Origin: a virus
Length of the DNA stretch: 59,388 nt
Strand: one strand, 5' to 3'
IMG/VR virus record: IMGVR_UViG_3300014913_000015
Coordinates: 1 to 59,388 of that record
Position numbers and translations under genes: made by a program. How positions within the stretch are numbered: position 1 is the first letter of the stretch; each line of letters starts with the position of its first letter. Under the pieces are notes generated by a model, which was not told the origin of the DNA, searched no databases, and worked only from the letters and a program-made list of their open reading frames with translations. Positions 14,728-22,480 of this stretch are shown here, in pieces.

Positions 14728-16968
14728 ATGAAGATTTTAATTGTTGGAATATTTGCAGAATTGATTGATCTGGCTATCCATCTTCAAGATGAAGGACACG
14801 ATGTCTACTACTATATTGACCGGAAAGATGATAAAGGAATTGGAAAAGGTTTAATCAAACTGGTAAAAGGCTGGAAACAGCTTGCTGAGGAAGCTGACCT
14901 TATCATCTTTCCAGATGTCTATTTTGGCGATCTCCCTCTCAAGTATCGTGAAAAAGGTAAACTTGTAATTGGGGGATCAGCCCTTTCTGATCGCCTAGAG
15001 AACGATAGAGAATTTGCTACAAAGATCTATGACCGTTTTGGTCTGAAATACCCTAAAACTTGGCGTTTTACCTCCTTCAATGAAGCGATTGAGTTTGTGA
15101 AGAAGAATCCGAACCGCTATGTCCTGAAGCCAATGGGACAGAAACCTCGTTTTTACACTTACATAGCTGAAGATGATGAGGATATGATAGTTGCTCTCAA
15201 GCATTTCAAAGATGTATGGCCAGGAAAAAGCGATTTCATTCTCCAAGAGTATGTTGAAGGAGTGGAGATTGCTTGTACAGGATTTTTCAATGGGGAAAAA
15301 TTCTTGAAACCTTTCATTGTGAACTTTGAGGAGAAGAGAATTGGAGAAGGAAATAGAGGACCTTCATCAGGCGAGGCGGGTACCACCGTAATTCCACAAA
15401 TGAAGTGTAAACTAGCGCAGCAGACTATTCAGAAGCTTTCTCCTTTCCTTAAATTAGCTGATTTTCGTGGAGAGTTTGACCTAAACACAATTGTCAACGA
15501 TGATGGAGTATGGATTCTTGAAGCAACCTGTTTCCCTGAAAACACTCAGATTCAGACCCTTGATGGCTGGAAAGGTCCTAATGATTTACAAATAGGGGAT
15601 CTTGCTTTAACTCTCAACCTAAAAACAAATAAAATTGAATATCATCCTGTTGAAGACATTCTCGTCTTCAAATATGATGGTCCTATGTGTATATTTGAAA
15701 ACAACTATCTTGAGTTTGCCACAACCCCAGATCATGATATCCTTCATATAACTGATGATCACTACACAAAAACAAAAGCCCAAGATCTCCTCGGTAAGAA
15801 GATAAAACCAGTTCTCTCCGCTGAAAAAGATGGCCTCAATAAGGACGTTTTTGAACTTCCTCCAGTGACGGATGGAAATGAAACACTGACTCCTCCACTA
15901 TCACTCAAAACAAAAGATTTACTTTATTTCCTTGGTTTATACATAGCTGATGGATGGCATGATGCAGGAAGAGTTTACCTGAGAAGGCAATATCGACCTG
16001 AGATAACGGCAAAAATTCTCAAAAGATTGGAGAACTTCCCATTTCCAATTGATAAGATTGAAAACTGGATCGTAATCCGTTCAATTCAGCTTGTCAATTT
16101 CCTTGATCAGCTTGGTTTTGAGCGTGGAAAGATCCTCACTGGACGTCTTATCCCTCCTTTTCTTTTCCAGTTCTCTTCTGAACTGCTTTACAATCTTGTG
16201 GAGGGATTGAGCGATGGGGATGGATCTTCTCATTGTGAAGGAAGACGATTTTATACTGCATCCCGTGAGCTGGCCGAGCAGGTAGCAATGCTCTATCTCT
16301 ATCTTGGACTATCACCATTGATCTCAATCAAACGCCATAAACCTCCTCTTTATACAGTTTATGGAGCTTCTCCTGAAGCTATTTCTCACAATCTGAAAGT
16401 AAAAGAAGATCATTACAAAGGTTATGTCTGGTGTCCAGTGGTCCCCCCTCATCATACGGTACTTGCAAGAGAGGGGAATCGTCCATTCTTTAACTTCCAG
16501 TGTCGCCCGGGGATTCCTACAATTCATATCATTGATGGATTAATGCAGGGAGAATGGGGCGAGACGCTTGTGGATATCGCTTCTGGACGAAATACGGTAA
16601 TTCCTCTTAGAGAAGAATGGTGTGTTGGTGTTGTAATGATGTCTCCTCCTTGGCCATATGAGATAAAGACTGATAAGTATGCTGATTTTCCGCTTTCTTT
16701 TCCTTGGGAACTGGTTGAGAAAAGGCTTATTCATCCGGGTGATATCAAAGCAAAGGTAATTGATAAGCGAGTACTTCTGACCACAGCAGGAAGTGTTGGG
16801 TTCACACTCGTTGCTACTGGACGAGGAAGAACAATAGATGATGCTCAGAGAATGGTTTATAACCGAGTATTGCCGAAAGTGAAATTCTCTCTTGGTTGGT
16901 ATCGTACAGATATTGGTGATCGGGTAAAAAAGAGGCTCGGCTATCTGAAGAAATTGGAAATTTTGTGA
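14728..16968 (+). CDS. PurD-like ATP-grasp enzyme interrupted by an intein
   Basis: 746 residues as translated; removal of the intein (residues 268-591) leaves 422 residues, the normal length of phosphoribosylamine-glycine ligase (PurD)-like ATP-grasp enzymes. The N-extein has a Rossmann-like start (ILIVGIFAELIDLAIHL), the ATP-grasp pieces YVLKPMG and FILQEYVEGVEIAC, and the metal-binding-type FDLN...GVWILEAT. The C-extein resumes at CRPGIPTIHI. The insertion is therefore in the most conserved catalytic stretch, as usual for inteins. PurD joins glycine to phosphoribosylamine in purine synthesis, but a phage late-gene homologue may act on another substrate. It has no good ribosome site and follows the preceding stop by 6 bases. 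Confidence 0.82.
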   Translation: MKILIVGIFAELIDLAIHLQDEGHDVYYYIDRKDDKGIGKGLIKLVKGWKQLAEEADLIIFPDVYFGDLPLKYREKGKLVIGGSALSDRLENDREFATKIYDRFGLKYPKTWRFTSFNEAIEFVKKNPNRYVLKPMGQKPRFYTYIAEDDEDMIVALKHFKDVWPGKSDFILQEYVEGVEIACTGFFNGEKFLKPFIVNFEEKRIGEGNRGPSSGEAGTTVIPQMKCKLAQQTIQKLSPFLKLADFRGEFDLNTIVNDDGVWILEATCFPENTQIQTLDGWKGPNDLQIGDLALTLNLKTNKIEYHPVEDILVFKYDGPMCIFENNYLEFATTPDHDILHITDDHYTKTKAQDLLGKKIKPVLSAEKDGLNKDVFELPPVTDGNETLTPPLSLKTKDLLYFLGLYIADGWHDAGRVYLRRQYRPEITAKILKRLENFPFPIDKIENWIVIRSIQLVNFLDQLGFERGKILTGRLIPPFLFQFSSELLYNLVEGLSDGDGSSHCEGRRFYTASRELAEQVAMLYLYLGLSPLISIKRHKPPLYTVYGASPEAISHNLKVKEDHYKGYVWCPVVPPHHTVLAREGNRPFFNFQCRPGIPTIHIIDGLMQGEWGETLVDIASGRNTVIPLREEWCVGVVMMSPPWPYEIKTDKYADFPLSFPWELVEKRLIHPGDIKAKVIDKRVLLTTAGSVGFTLVATGRGRTIDDAQRMVYNRVLPKVKFSLGWYRTDIGDRVKKRLGYLKKLEIL
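15529..16500 (+). mobile_element. Intein with DOD (LAGLIDADG) homing endonuclease
   Basis: 324 residues. Block A starts with the catalytic Cys (CFPENTQIQTLDG); block B shows TTPDHDIL with the TxxH core; two endonuclease motifs follow (FLGLYIADGW and LVEGLSDGDGS). The end reads HTVLAREGNRPFFNFQ followed by extein Cys. The terminal residue is Gln rather than Asn and the usual penultimate His is replaced by Phe, a non-canonical but known type of end. Excision restores EAT-CRPG. The boundaries are set by these motifs and by the resulting extein length. Confidence 0.9.
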
Positions 16969-16974
16969 TAAAAT
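16946..16974 (+). promoter_or_regulatory. Possible extended -10 promoter
   Basis: TGATAAAAT (TGn plus TAAAAT at 16969-16974) overlaps the end of the ATP-grasp gene, 22 bases before the tiny basic gene. The -35 region (TGAAGA, 17-base spacing) is weak. It could give separate expression of the lysis genes downstream. Confidence 0.4.
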
Positions 16975-16996
16975 AGTAGTGAAGGGAGATGAAAAC

Positions 16997-17119
16997 ATGA
17001 AGAAACGCTGCCCCGGTGGGAAGATACGTTCCAAAGGGTTGGGACGAGGGAAGGGGTACGGCAAGGGTAGAGGCCCCATCGGTGTTCCTTACAAATTGAA
17101 AAGGAGGTTGGCCAAGTAA
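16997..17119 (+). CDS. 40-residue Gly/Lys/Arg-rich miniprotein
   Basis: ATG at 16997 with AAGGGAG upstream, ending TAA at 17117-17119, one base before the GTG of the holin-like gene. The product has about 15 Lys/Arg and 10 Gly, including a GLGRGKGYGKGRG stretch that resembles RGG-type nucleic-acid-binding tails. It is positioned in a gap that would otherwise be empty. Its ribosome site and tight packing support translation; its role is unknown. Confidence 0.6.
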   Translation: MKKRCPGGKIRSKGLGRGKGYGKGRGPIGVPYKLKRRLAK

Positions 17120-17617
17120 GTGTTTCCTTGGCGAATAATTATAGGCCCGGCTGCTAAGCTACTTGACACAATTCTTAAACGTGTTCTACCTCCTGAAAAG
17201 GTTTCTGAGAAAGAACGTCTTGAAATTACCAAGCAATTTGAATTGGCTCTTGAGAAACAATTAAAAGAAAGTGAAGCTCAGTTCTTTGAACTTGTGAAAA
17301 CTCAGATTCAATCTGCTGTACGTACTGGACCCTTCGCCTTTTTTACTGCAATAGCTGATATGCTCCGTATGCTTGTTCGTCCAGTTGTTACATTAGCTTG
17401 GTTTGCTCTTTATGCATGGATTAAGATAAATGTTATTTCGATGATCACATCAGATGGTTTTCAAGTGACAGATGTAAAAGTGATCTTCACTCAGTATGAT
17501 GCAATAATTGGATTGGTCATTCTCTGCTTCTGGTTCGGAGATCGTGCTTTCAAGCGTGCGATTGAAGCTTTACGTGAAGGTAAACTTAAGAACATTTTTG
17601 GCTTTATGTTGAGGTGA
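17120..17617 (+). CDS. Putative holin (3-TM, GTA-holin-like)
   Basis: 165 residues with a GTG start, AGGAGG 12 bases upstream. A charged amphipathic N-terminal half (VLPPEKVSEKERLEI, then a long Glu/Gln/Lys helix) is followed by membrane segments at roughly 75-90, 92-112 and 131-148, the middle one opened by RPVVTLAW. This matches the 3TM holin family first named from gene-transfer agents (PF11351), in which a charged helix precedes RP-containing TM segments. It would permeabilise the inner membrane for endolysin release. The endolysin itself is 14 kb further on. Confidence 0.68.
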   Translation: MFPWRIIIGPAAKLLDTILKRVLPPEKVSEKERLEITKQFELALEKQLKESEAQFFELVKTQIQSAVRTGPFAFFTAIADMLRMLVRPVVTLAWFALYAWIKINVISMITSDGFQVTDVKVIFTQYDAIIGLVILCFWFGDRAFKRAIEALREGKLKNIFGFMLR

Positions 17618-17622
17618 TAGAG

Positions 17623-17826
17623 TTGCCAGCTACCTCACGAAAGCAAAGACGTCTAATGGGTATGGCATATGCTTATAAGAAAGGTAAGAGGAGACTTACT
17701 GATTTTCCTCCGTCAGTACGGGATGAGATAAAGAAGATTGCTTCTTCAATGACTCTTAAACAGTTGAGAGATTTTGCTAAAACGCCAGAGAAGAAATTAC
17801 CTGTAAAGAAGAGGAGGAAAAAGTGA
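17623..17826 (+). CDS. DUF3008-like small basic protein
   Basis: 67 residues from a TTG start. The TTG at 17623 is preferred over the GTG at 17614 because GAGGTGA (17610-17616) is then 6 bases upstream and the product begins MPATSRKQRRLMGMAYAYKK, matching the start of DUF3008 proteins. The family consensus continues with a conserved KIA.SM segment near residue 35, also present here. The function is unknown; homologues occur in phages and prophage regions. It overlaps the next gene by four bases. Confidence 0.72.
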   Translation: MPATSRKQRRLMGMAYAYKKGKRRLTDFPPSVRDEIKKIASSMTLKQLRDFAKTPEKKLPVKKRRKK

Positions 17827-18200
17827 GGGGTAGAAAGGGAGTAATGTTTCCAATTCGGGAGCGTTACTTCTTTGAGTGTTTTGGGTGCCCAGATACTTCG
17901 GAAACTATCCTCCAGCGGCTCTTTGATAAAATAGTTGAGAAATCAGGTATGAAATTGCTTGCTCCTCCTCAAGCTGTAAAGGTAGATGATGGGGTTTCTA
18001 TTCAGGGAATTTGGGAAGCAAGTACGCTGGCAATACATGGATGGGATGAACCAAAATTGGTTACAATAGATATTTATTCCTGTCGCCATATAAATGCTCT
18101 TGAAATGGCAAATGTAATCAATGAGATTCTGAATCCAAAGATGATTACTTTTTCGGCTATCATGCCGAATGATATGATAACCATTCTGAGGAGGGAGTAG
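17823..18200 (+). CDS. speD: S-adenosylmethionine decarboxylase homologue (SpeD)
   Basis: 125 residues, a normal length for bacterial SpeD, from GTG 17823 with GGAGG 5 bases upstream. Four active-site positions known in the Thermotoga maritima enzyme can be aligned with exact spacing: Ser59 (GVS), Ser67 (pyruvoyl-forming position), His72 (IHGWDE) and Cys87 (IYSC). The residue before the cleavage Ser is Ala instead of Glu, and His after it is Thr. SpeD self-cleaves to make a pyruvoyl cofactor and decarboxylates AdoMet for spermidine synthesis. Changed flanking residues could mean altered processing or substrate. It overlaps the DUF3008-like gene by four bases, in the lysis/late region rather than with metabolic genes. 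Confidence 0.78.
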   Translation: MRGRKGVMFPIRERYFFECFGCPDTSETILQRLFDKIVEKSGMKLLAPPQAVKVDDGVSIQGIWEASTLAIHGWDEPKLVTIDIYSCRHINALEMANVINEILNPKMITFSAIMPNDMITILRRE

Positions 18201-18204
18201 AGGG

Positions 18205-18675
18205 ATGGCAAGAACATCATTTGAAATTACTGAGTTTAATGATCCAGCTTTCATTGGGCTTCTACTTCCGATTTTGAAGGAAATATTTGCAAGGACGGGA
18301 ATTAATGAAATGAAGCCGGAGGATTATATTCATCAATTAGCACATGCCCTTTTTACCAATCAACCAGTGAAAATTTATACAGCTATTGAGAAAAAGACTG
18401 GGGAAGTAGGGGCAATAGCGATATTGACTGCTGGAGGATTTCCTCCGCGGGTATGGGTTGAAGTATTGGGGCAGGCAAAAAAGTTTGCTAAGCAACGTCC
18501 GGCACAAAAGTTGTATCGAAGAATGATTTCTGATATGGAAAAAAGCGGGATAAAAGAAATTTATTGTATTGTACGGAAACCTGCAGCAGCGAAACTCTTT
18601 ATGAGAGAAGCTGCTTTTCGACCAAAAGAAGTAGTTCTTATCAAACAAATAGGAGGGGTAAAAAGTGGTCGGTAG
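18205..18675 (+). CDS. GNAT-fold protein, possibly inactive
   Basis: 156 residues with a GNAT-like succession: AAIEKKTGEVGAIAILT-type strands with GAIAI near residue 69, a helix around KLYRRMISDMEK, a strand IKEIYCIV, and AAAKLFMREAAFRPKEVVLIK, reminiscent of the FYEKxGF end of acetyltransferases. The classical acetyl-CoA pyrophosphate loop (Q/RxxGxG/A) is not evident, so activity is doubtful. GNAT-like proteins of this kind are frequent beside phage internal-virion genes. Overlaps the next gene by 11 bases. Confidence 0.55.
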   Translation: MARTSFEITEFNDPAFIGLLLPILKEIFARTGINEMKPEDYIHQLAHALFTNQPVKIYTAIEKKTGEVGAIAILTAGGFPPRVWVEVLGQAKKFAKQRPAQKLYRRMISDMEKSGIKEIYCIVRKPAAAKLFMREAAFRPKEVVLIKQIGGVKSGR

Positions 18676-19375
18676 AAGAATGACAGGATTCTCTCCTTGG
18701 TTTTATCCTTTTTATGGAAGAGGCTTTCCATCTTGGTATCTCTGGCAATGGCTCCCCAGACATCTTCTTTATGAACTTGATTATCAAAAGCCAGAAGGAG
18801 GTCCTAATCTCTTTGGTAACATCTCTTCTCCTCCCGGTATCTGGCAATTCTGGCAACGCCTCCCTCGACATGTTCTTTTCCAGCTTCAATATGGTAGACC
18901 ACGACCAAGAATGGTATCTTCGATATCTACTGAGAATATTCCTCATCCTAGTCCCCCTTCTTCTGAAAATATCCAGCCTACTTCCAGTTCTTCTGCTAGC
19001 ACATCTCCTCCCGGTATCTGGCAATTCTGGCAACACCTCCCTCGACAGGTTCTTTTTCAATTACAGTATGGTGGAAAACGTCCTTGGCAACTTTGGCAAC
19101 ATCTGCCACGGCAGGTACTTTTTCAATTGCAATATGGTAAAGAACGTCCTACTGGAAATATATATTCTGAAGAAATTTCTTCTGAAAATATTTCTCAACT
19201 TGGTTCTGGCATCCCTTCTGAAAATATTTTCTATCCTGGATTTTCGTCAGGGAAAAAATATATAACCAGTCGCGGTGCTTCATATGCTATACCTAGAGGG
19301 ATAACTCCATCCACTTTCCGTTCGAGACGAGCGTATGGTGCAATTAGTTCAGCACTTACCCGTGGAAGATATTAA
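18665..19375 (+). CDS. Novel Trp-rich repeat protein (WQxWQxLPR repeats)
   Basis: 236 residues, no known family. Four copies of a 17-residue core, consensus WQFWQHLPRQVLFQLQY, occur at residues 24-40, 60-76, 119-135 and 141-157; the first is the most diverged. They are joined by Pro/Ser-rich linkers containing a recurring S-[ST]-E-N-I phrase (about 88, 99, 172 and 184). The C-terminal 40 residues are Arg/Ser/Tyr-rich. The amphipathic, aromatic cores look suited to membrane or peptidoglycan contact, or to binding a repeated partner surface. GTG start with AGGAGG 8 bases upstream. It precedes the ejection-protein block and may be packaged with it. Confidence 0.75.
   Translation: MVGRRMTGFSPWFYPFYGRGFPSWYLWQWLPRHLLYELDYQKPEGGPNLFGNISSPPGIWQFWQRLPRHVLFQLQYGRPRPRMVSSISTENIPHPSPPSSENIQPTSSSSASTSPPGIWQFWQHLPRQVLFQLQYGGKRPWQLWQHLPRQVLFQLQYGKERPTGNIYSEEISSENISQLGSGIPSENIFYPGFSSGKKYITSRGASYAIPRGITPSTFRSRRAYGAISSALTRGRY
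18734..19135 (+). repeat. Four coding copies of the WQxWQ repeat
   Basis: Units at 18734-18784, 18842-18892, 19019-19069 and 19085-19135. Copies 2 and 3 share 31 identical bases at 18827-18857 and 19004-19034 (offset 177), which indicates recent duplication and a potential site for recombinational length change. Confidence 0.85.
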
Positions 19376-19392
19376 GCAGGGGGGATTTGAAA

Positions 19393-20109
19393 ATGGGTGG
19401 TGGCAAAAAAAAGACCAAGACAGTTCAAAGGGTTTATTATCCACCTGGATTTGAAAGTTTTTTCCGTCGAGCAGGTGATATTCTTCTTAAACACGCTCAG
19501 GTTCCCCGAGGCCCTACTTTTGAAATGAAACTTTCTCCTTTTGAAAAAGATATCTATGGGCGAGTATCTTCTCTTCTTTCTGCTGGCACTACTCCAGTTG
19601 ATACTCTTGTTCAAAATTACTTTTTAAATCGAATGGGGATCACTTCTCCATTATCCCGCTTGACTGGAACTTCTGTATCTGAATCGCCTCTACAAGTGCT
19701 CCCTTCTCTTAGTGAAAGTGGATTGCCAGAGTATTACGAACCCATTCCTCCTGCGATTAGTTTACCTCAATCCAAAGATAAAGAAGAGGAATGGTCCTTG
19801 CCTACCAGTTGGCAACAACTTTTTACCGTAGCGCCATTACCTAAATCGCCAAGTGATGTACTCCGAAGTCTGCAAATTGGAGCTACGGCGTTAGCTCTAA
19901 AACAACAATTCCCTGAGTTAACTACCAATGAAGCTCAAGGAATAATCAGTGATCTTCTTTCTCGATCTTATTCATACGATTATGGTTATGGATTACCAGA
20001 TAGTGTTGGTCGTTTCTTATATGGTAAAGACGAACCAATCAGACGTGCTTTCCGCATGCTTGAATCTGCTGGTTTGTTAAATATTCGTGATGTACACCCG
20101 GAGGTGTAA
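19393..20109 (+). CDS. Putative internal virion protein A
   Basis: 238 residues from ATG 19393 (a poly-G ribosome site is about 8 bases upstream; the in-frame TTG at 19387 is too close). A Lys-rich start is followed by AGDILLKHAQVP, LSPFEKDIYGRV and AGTTPVDTLVQNY, a pattern repeated in the protein at 21063. The centre is Pro/Ser-rich and low complexity. It is probably a virion or ejection component, from position between the repeat protein and four larger internal proteins. No enzymatic motif. Confidence 0.65.
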   Translation: MGGGKKKTKTVQRVYYPPGFESFFRRAGDILLKHAQVPRGPTFEMKLSPFEKDIYGRVSSLLSAGTTPVDTLVQNYFLNRMGITSPLSRLTGTSVSESPLQVLPSLSESGLPEYYEPIPPAISLPQSKDKEEEWSLPTSWQQLFTVAPLPKSPSDVLRSLQIGATALALKQQFPELTTNEAQGIISDLLSRSYSYDYGYGLPDSVGRFLYGKDEPIRRAFRMLESAGLLNIRDVHPEV

Positions 20110-20119
20110 ACAACTACCA

Positions 20120-21052
20120 ATGGCAAATGACCTTTTTACAAATCTTTTAGGTCCTTATCAGGAAGCTTTTCAGACAAGTGAAGCTCTGCGCTTAGGTACC
20201 CTTTCCCAGCAACTTGCCGATTGGTTAACAAGACAAAAAGCAGAAACTGGACTTGATCTTGAGCAGTTTCAAAAACTAATCGTAAGTCCAGCTCTTAAAG
20301 GAGCCCGGGACGTAGTTGAAGAAGCCCTTCGAGGGAAAGAGGAAATTGAAGAGCGATATGGAGTGCCTTTCAGACAAGCTCTCAGCCGTCTTGGAGAGGA
20401 TCTTGCGCGTGCTCAGCGCAAGCTACAATATCGGTTTGGTGCCAGAGGGATGATAGGAAGTGGACCTTGGGTCGAGGCAAGAGCTGACCTTATCCGTAGT
20501 TATATGCGCCCGCTCATTGACCAATTGTATGGTTATCGGAGAGGAATTTCAGAATGGGAGGGAACTGATGTAGAAACTCCTCTCCGGCGTCTTGCTCTCG
20601 GAATAGAAAGAGGACAGCTTGGTTTAGGTCGGATTCCAATTTCGCTTATGGAATACCGTCGTCAACTTTATTCAGTTCTTCCACAGGCTGCAGAAAGAGC
20701 CTATGGCATATTGAGTGATCTTCTGAGTCGTGCTCAGACGGAAAAACGTTACGAAGATCTTATGCGAATGACAGGCGCGGAGACACTCTATGAGATGTAT
20801 GGCACACCAGCAATACTGTCCACTCTAGGAACTCTTTACGGATTAGCTGGAGCGCCAAGAGAAGTTGAGGAAGCGAATGTAGAGGCTGCTTTGCAGGATC
20901 TATTGTATCGCCTTGGAATTATGAGTCGTATTGCAGGCGGTTTTGGACAACCAAGAATAGAGGAAAGAGTTGAAACAACTCCTTATCTTGGTCCCGCTCT
21001 CCTGAGCGGAATTCAGACAGGGATTATGTCATATCTACTTTCACAGATGTAG
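20120..21052 (+). CDS. Putative internal virion protein B
   Basis: 310 residues from ATG 20120, with GGAGGTG about 14 bases upstream; an in-frame ATG at 20087 overlaps the previous gene and is less likely. Long helices rich in Arg, Glu, Leu and Ala dominate, with a central YRRGISEWEG stretch. Helical, alanine-rich ejection proteins are typical for this position in podoviruses. Function by context only. Confidence 0.65.
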   Translation: MANDLFTNLLGPYQEAFQTSEALRLGTLSQQLADWLTRQKAETGLDLEQFQKLIVSPALKGARDVVEEALRGKEEIEERYGVPFRQALSRLGEDLARAQRKLQYRFGARGMIGSGPWVEARADLIRSYMRPLIDQLYGYRRGISEWEGTDVETPLRRLALGIERGQLGLGRIPISLMEYRRQLYSVLPQAAERAYGILSDLLSRAQTEKRYEDLMRMTGAETLYEMYGTPAILSTLGTLYGLAGAPREVEEANVEAALQDLLYRLGIMSRIAGGFGQPRIEERVETTPYLGPALLSGIQTGIMSYLLSQM

Positions 21053-21062
21053 GTGAGGTGTA

Positions 21063-22460
21063 ATGGGTGCTGATCCTGTATCCCTTATAGTTGGAGGAAT
21101 AGTTACTCCAGCAGTAGGAGCTGCTACACAGGCTGCGTTCACTGGTGGTGGAGGTACGGTCACTACCACCGCTCAAGAACCAGCAATGGTTTCGGCAATG
21201 CGTTCTCGTGCGATTAGTGCAGCCGCTCCTATTCTACTTGATCTGCTGGAACATCCTGAACATGTAGGTTATTATACTGGTTTACAGTATCTTGTTCCTC
21301 CTCTGACTCCTGCTGAACAGACTATCTATAATATGGTCCAGAATCTTTATACTCAGGGGACTCCTTATGACATTCTTCTGGGGGAACTTTCTAAAGCAGT
21401 TCTTGAGGCAAAACCTGAAGAGTATGCCGCTCCCGCTGAAAGAGCAATAGTGATGGAGACTTTCTTTGGACCCAGCGGTCTGGGAGCTATCAGACGAGGT
21501 TTGGAAGCGCTTACAGGAGGAATTGAGTCCGAGCTTGCTCCTATAATTCAACAGATTGGAAGAACCCGTGAAGCTGCTGGAACACTTGCTCGATTGCTTG
21601 AGCAGGCAGGCGCAAGGACAGAGGAAGTGATTGGGGAACAGGCTGAAGCGATGAGGAGACAGGCTGAAGATACTTTACGCAATGCCGTTCTTGGAACTAT
21701 CCAACAATATCTCACTCCTCGTGGAAGTTTTTGGGAAAAGTTAGCTGCGCGAGGAATGGGGGAGGCTGCTGGTAAGCTTTCCGATCTTCTTGAAAGAGAA
21801 CTTGCTAATCTTCGTATTCCAGAGGTAGATGTTGAGGCAATTCTACCTCGTCTTGGAAGTAGAGAAATTGAGACTCTTGCTTCTTCTATTATGTCAGAAG
21901 AGCCGCCGAAAGGTGAAGTTGGTTCAATATTACCATTTCTCGCTTGGCAGTCACCTCTTCTCCAAAGGATGATTGGGGCAAGGAGTCTTGCTGATTATTA
22001 CAAAGATGTGTTTGCCGCTCGTCAATTTCTTGACAAAATGCAGCTTGGAGCTGCCAAGACTCTTGAGAATTTATTCGGTCTACGAGGTATGACCAAGCGT
22101 CTTGCTCAATTCGCTCCTTGGGCCGCAATCCCACGCGAAAGAGAACATAAGATGAAGACTGCTACCGAACGACTCTGGGAAAAAATAGCTGAAACTGCTA
22201 TGGGTATGATGCGGATACAGCCAGCCGGATCAACTACAACTACTAAAGGGCCTTCCTTTGGTCAGCAATTTCTCAGCCATTTCTTGCCTGGTGTTGGTAG
22301 TTACTTTACCCGTACTTTGCTTAATCAGTTGACTCCTACTCCATCTGCTCCGCTAATGACACCTGGGCAGTGGTCAAGTGGATGGGGGCAATTCAGTCAG
22401 TGGGGTTATGAGGGACCTCCTTCATATAGTTCTTCAACTCCGGGAGGTTATTTTGGCTAA
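21063..22460 (+). CDS. Putative internal virion protein C
   Basis: 465 residues. The N-terminal ~20 residues are hydrophobic and Gly/Ala-rich, as in proteins that insert into membranes on ejection. Residues ~55-115 repeat the motif seen in protein A (ILLDLLEHP, LTPAEQTIYNMV, QGTPYDILL). A coiled-coil follows (about 170-230) and the last 60 residues are Ser/Thr/Gly/Trp-rich. GAGGTG precedes the ATG. Likely part of the DNA-ejection conduit. Confidence 0.65.
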   Translation: MGADPVSLIVGGIVTPAVGAATQAAFTGGGGTVTTTAQEPAMVSAMRSRAISAAAPILLDLLEHPEHVGYYTGLQYLVPPLTPAEQTIYNMVQNLYTQGTPYDILLGELSKAVLEAKPEEYAAPAERAIVMETFFGPSGLGAIRRGLEALTGGIESELAPIIQQIGRTREAAGTLARLLEQAGARTEEVIGEQAEAMRRQAEDTLRNAVLGTIQQYLTPRGSFWEKLAARGMGEAAGKLSDLLERELANLRIPEVDVEAILPRLGSREIETLASSIMSEEPPKGEVGSILPFLAWQSPLLQRMIGARSLADYYKDVFAARQFLDKMQLGAAKTLENLFGLRGMTKRLAQFAPWAAIPREREHKMKTATERLWEKIAETAMGMMRIQPAGSTTTTKGPSFGQQFLSHFLPGVGSYFTRTLLNQLTPTPSAPLMTPGQWSSGWGQFSQWGYEGPPSYSSSTPGGYFG

Positions 22461-22480
22461 TTGAGGAGGTCGAAGAGTAG

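Noticed and set aside
18641-19060. Long minus-strand open frame opposite the Trp-rich repeat gene
   Set aside because: It mirrors the repeats of the plus-strand gene, has no placed ribosome site and no minus-strand genes are otherwise present in the late arm.
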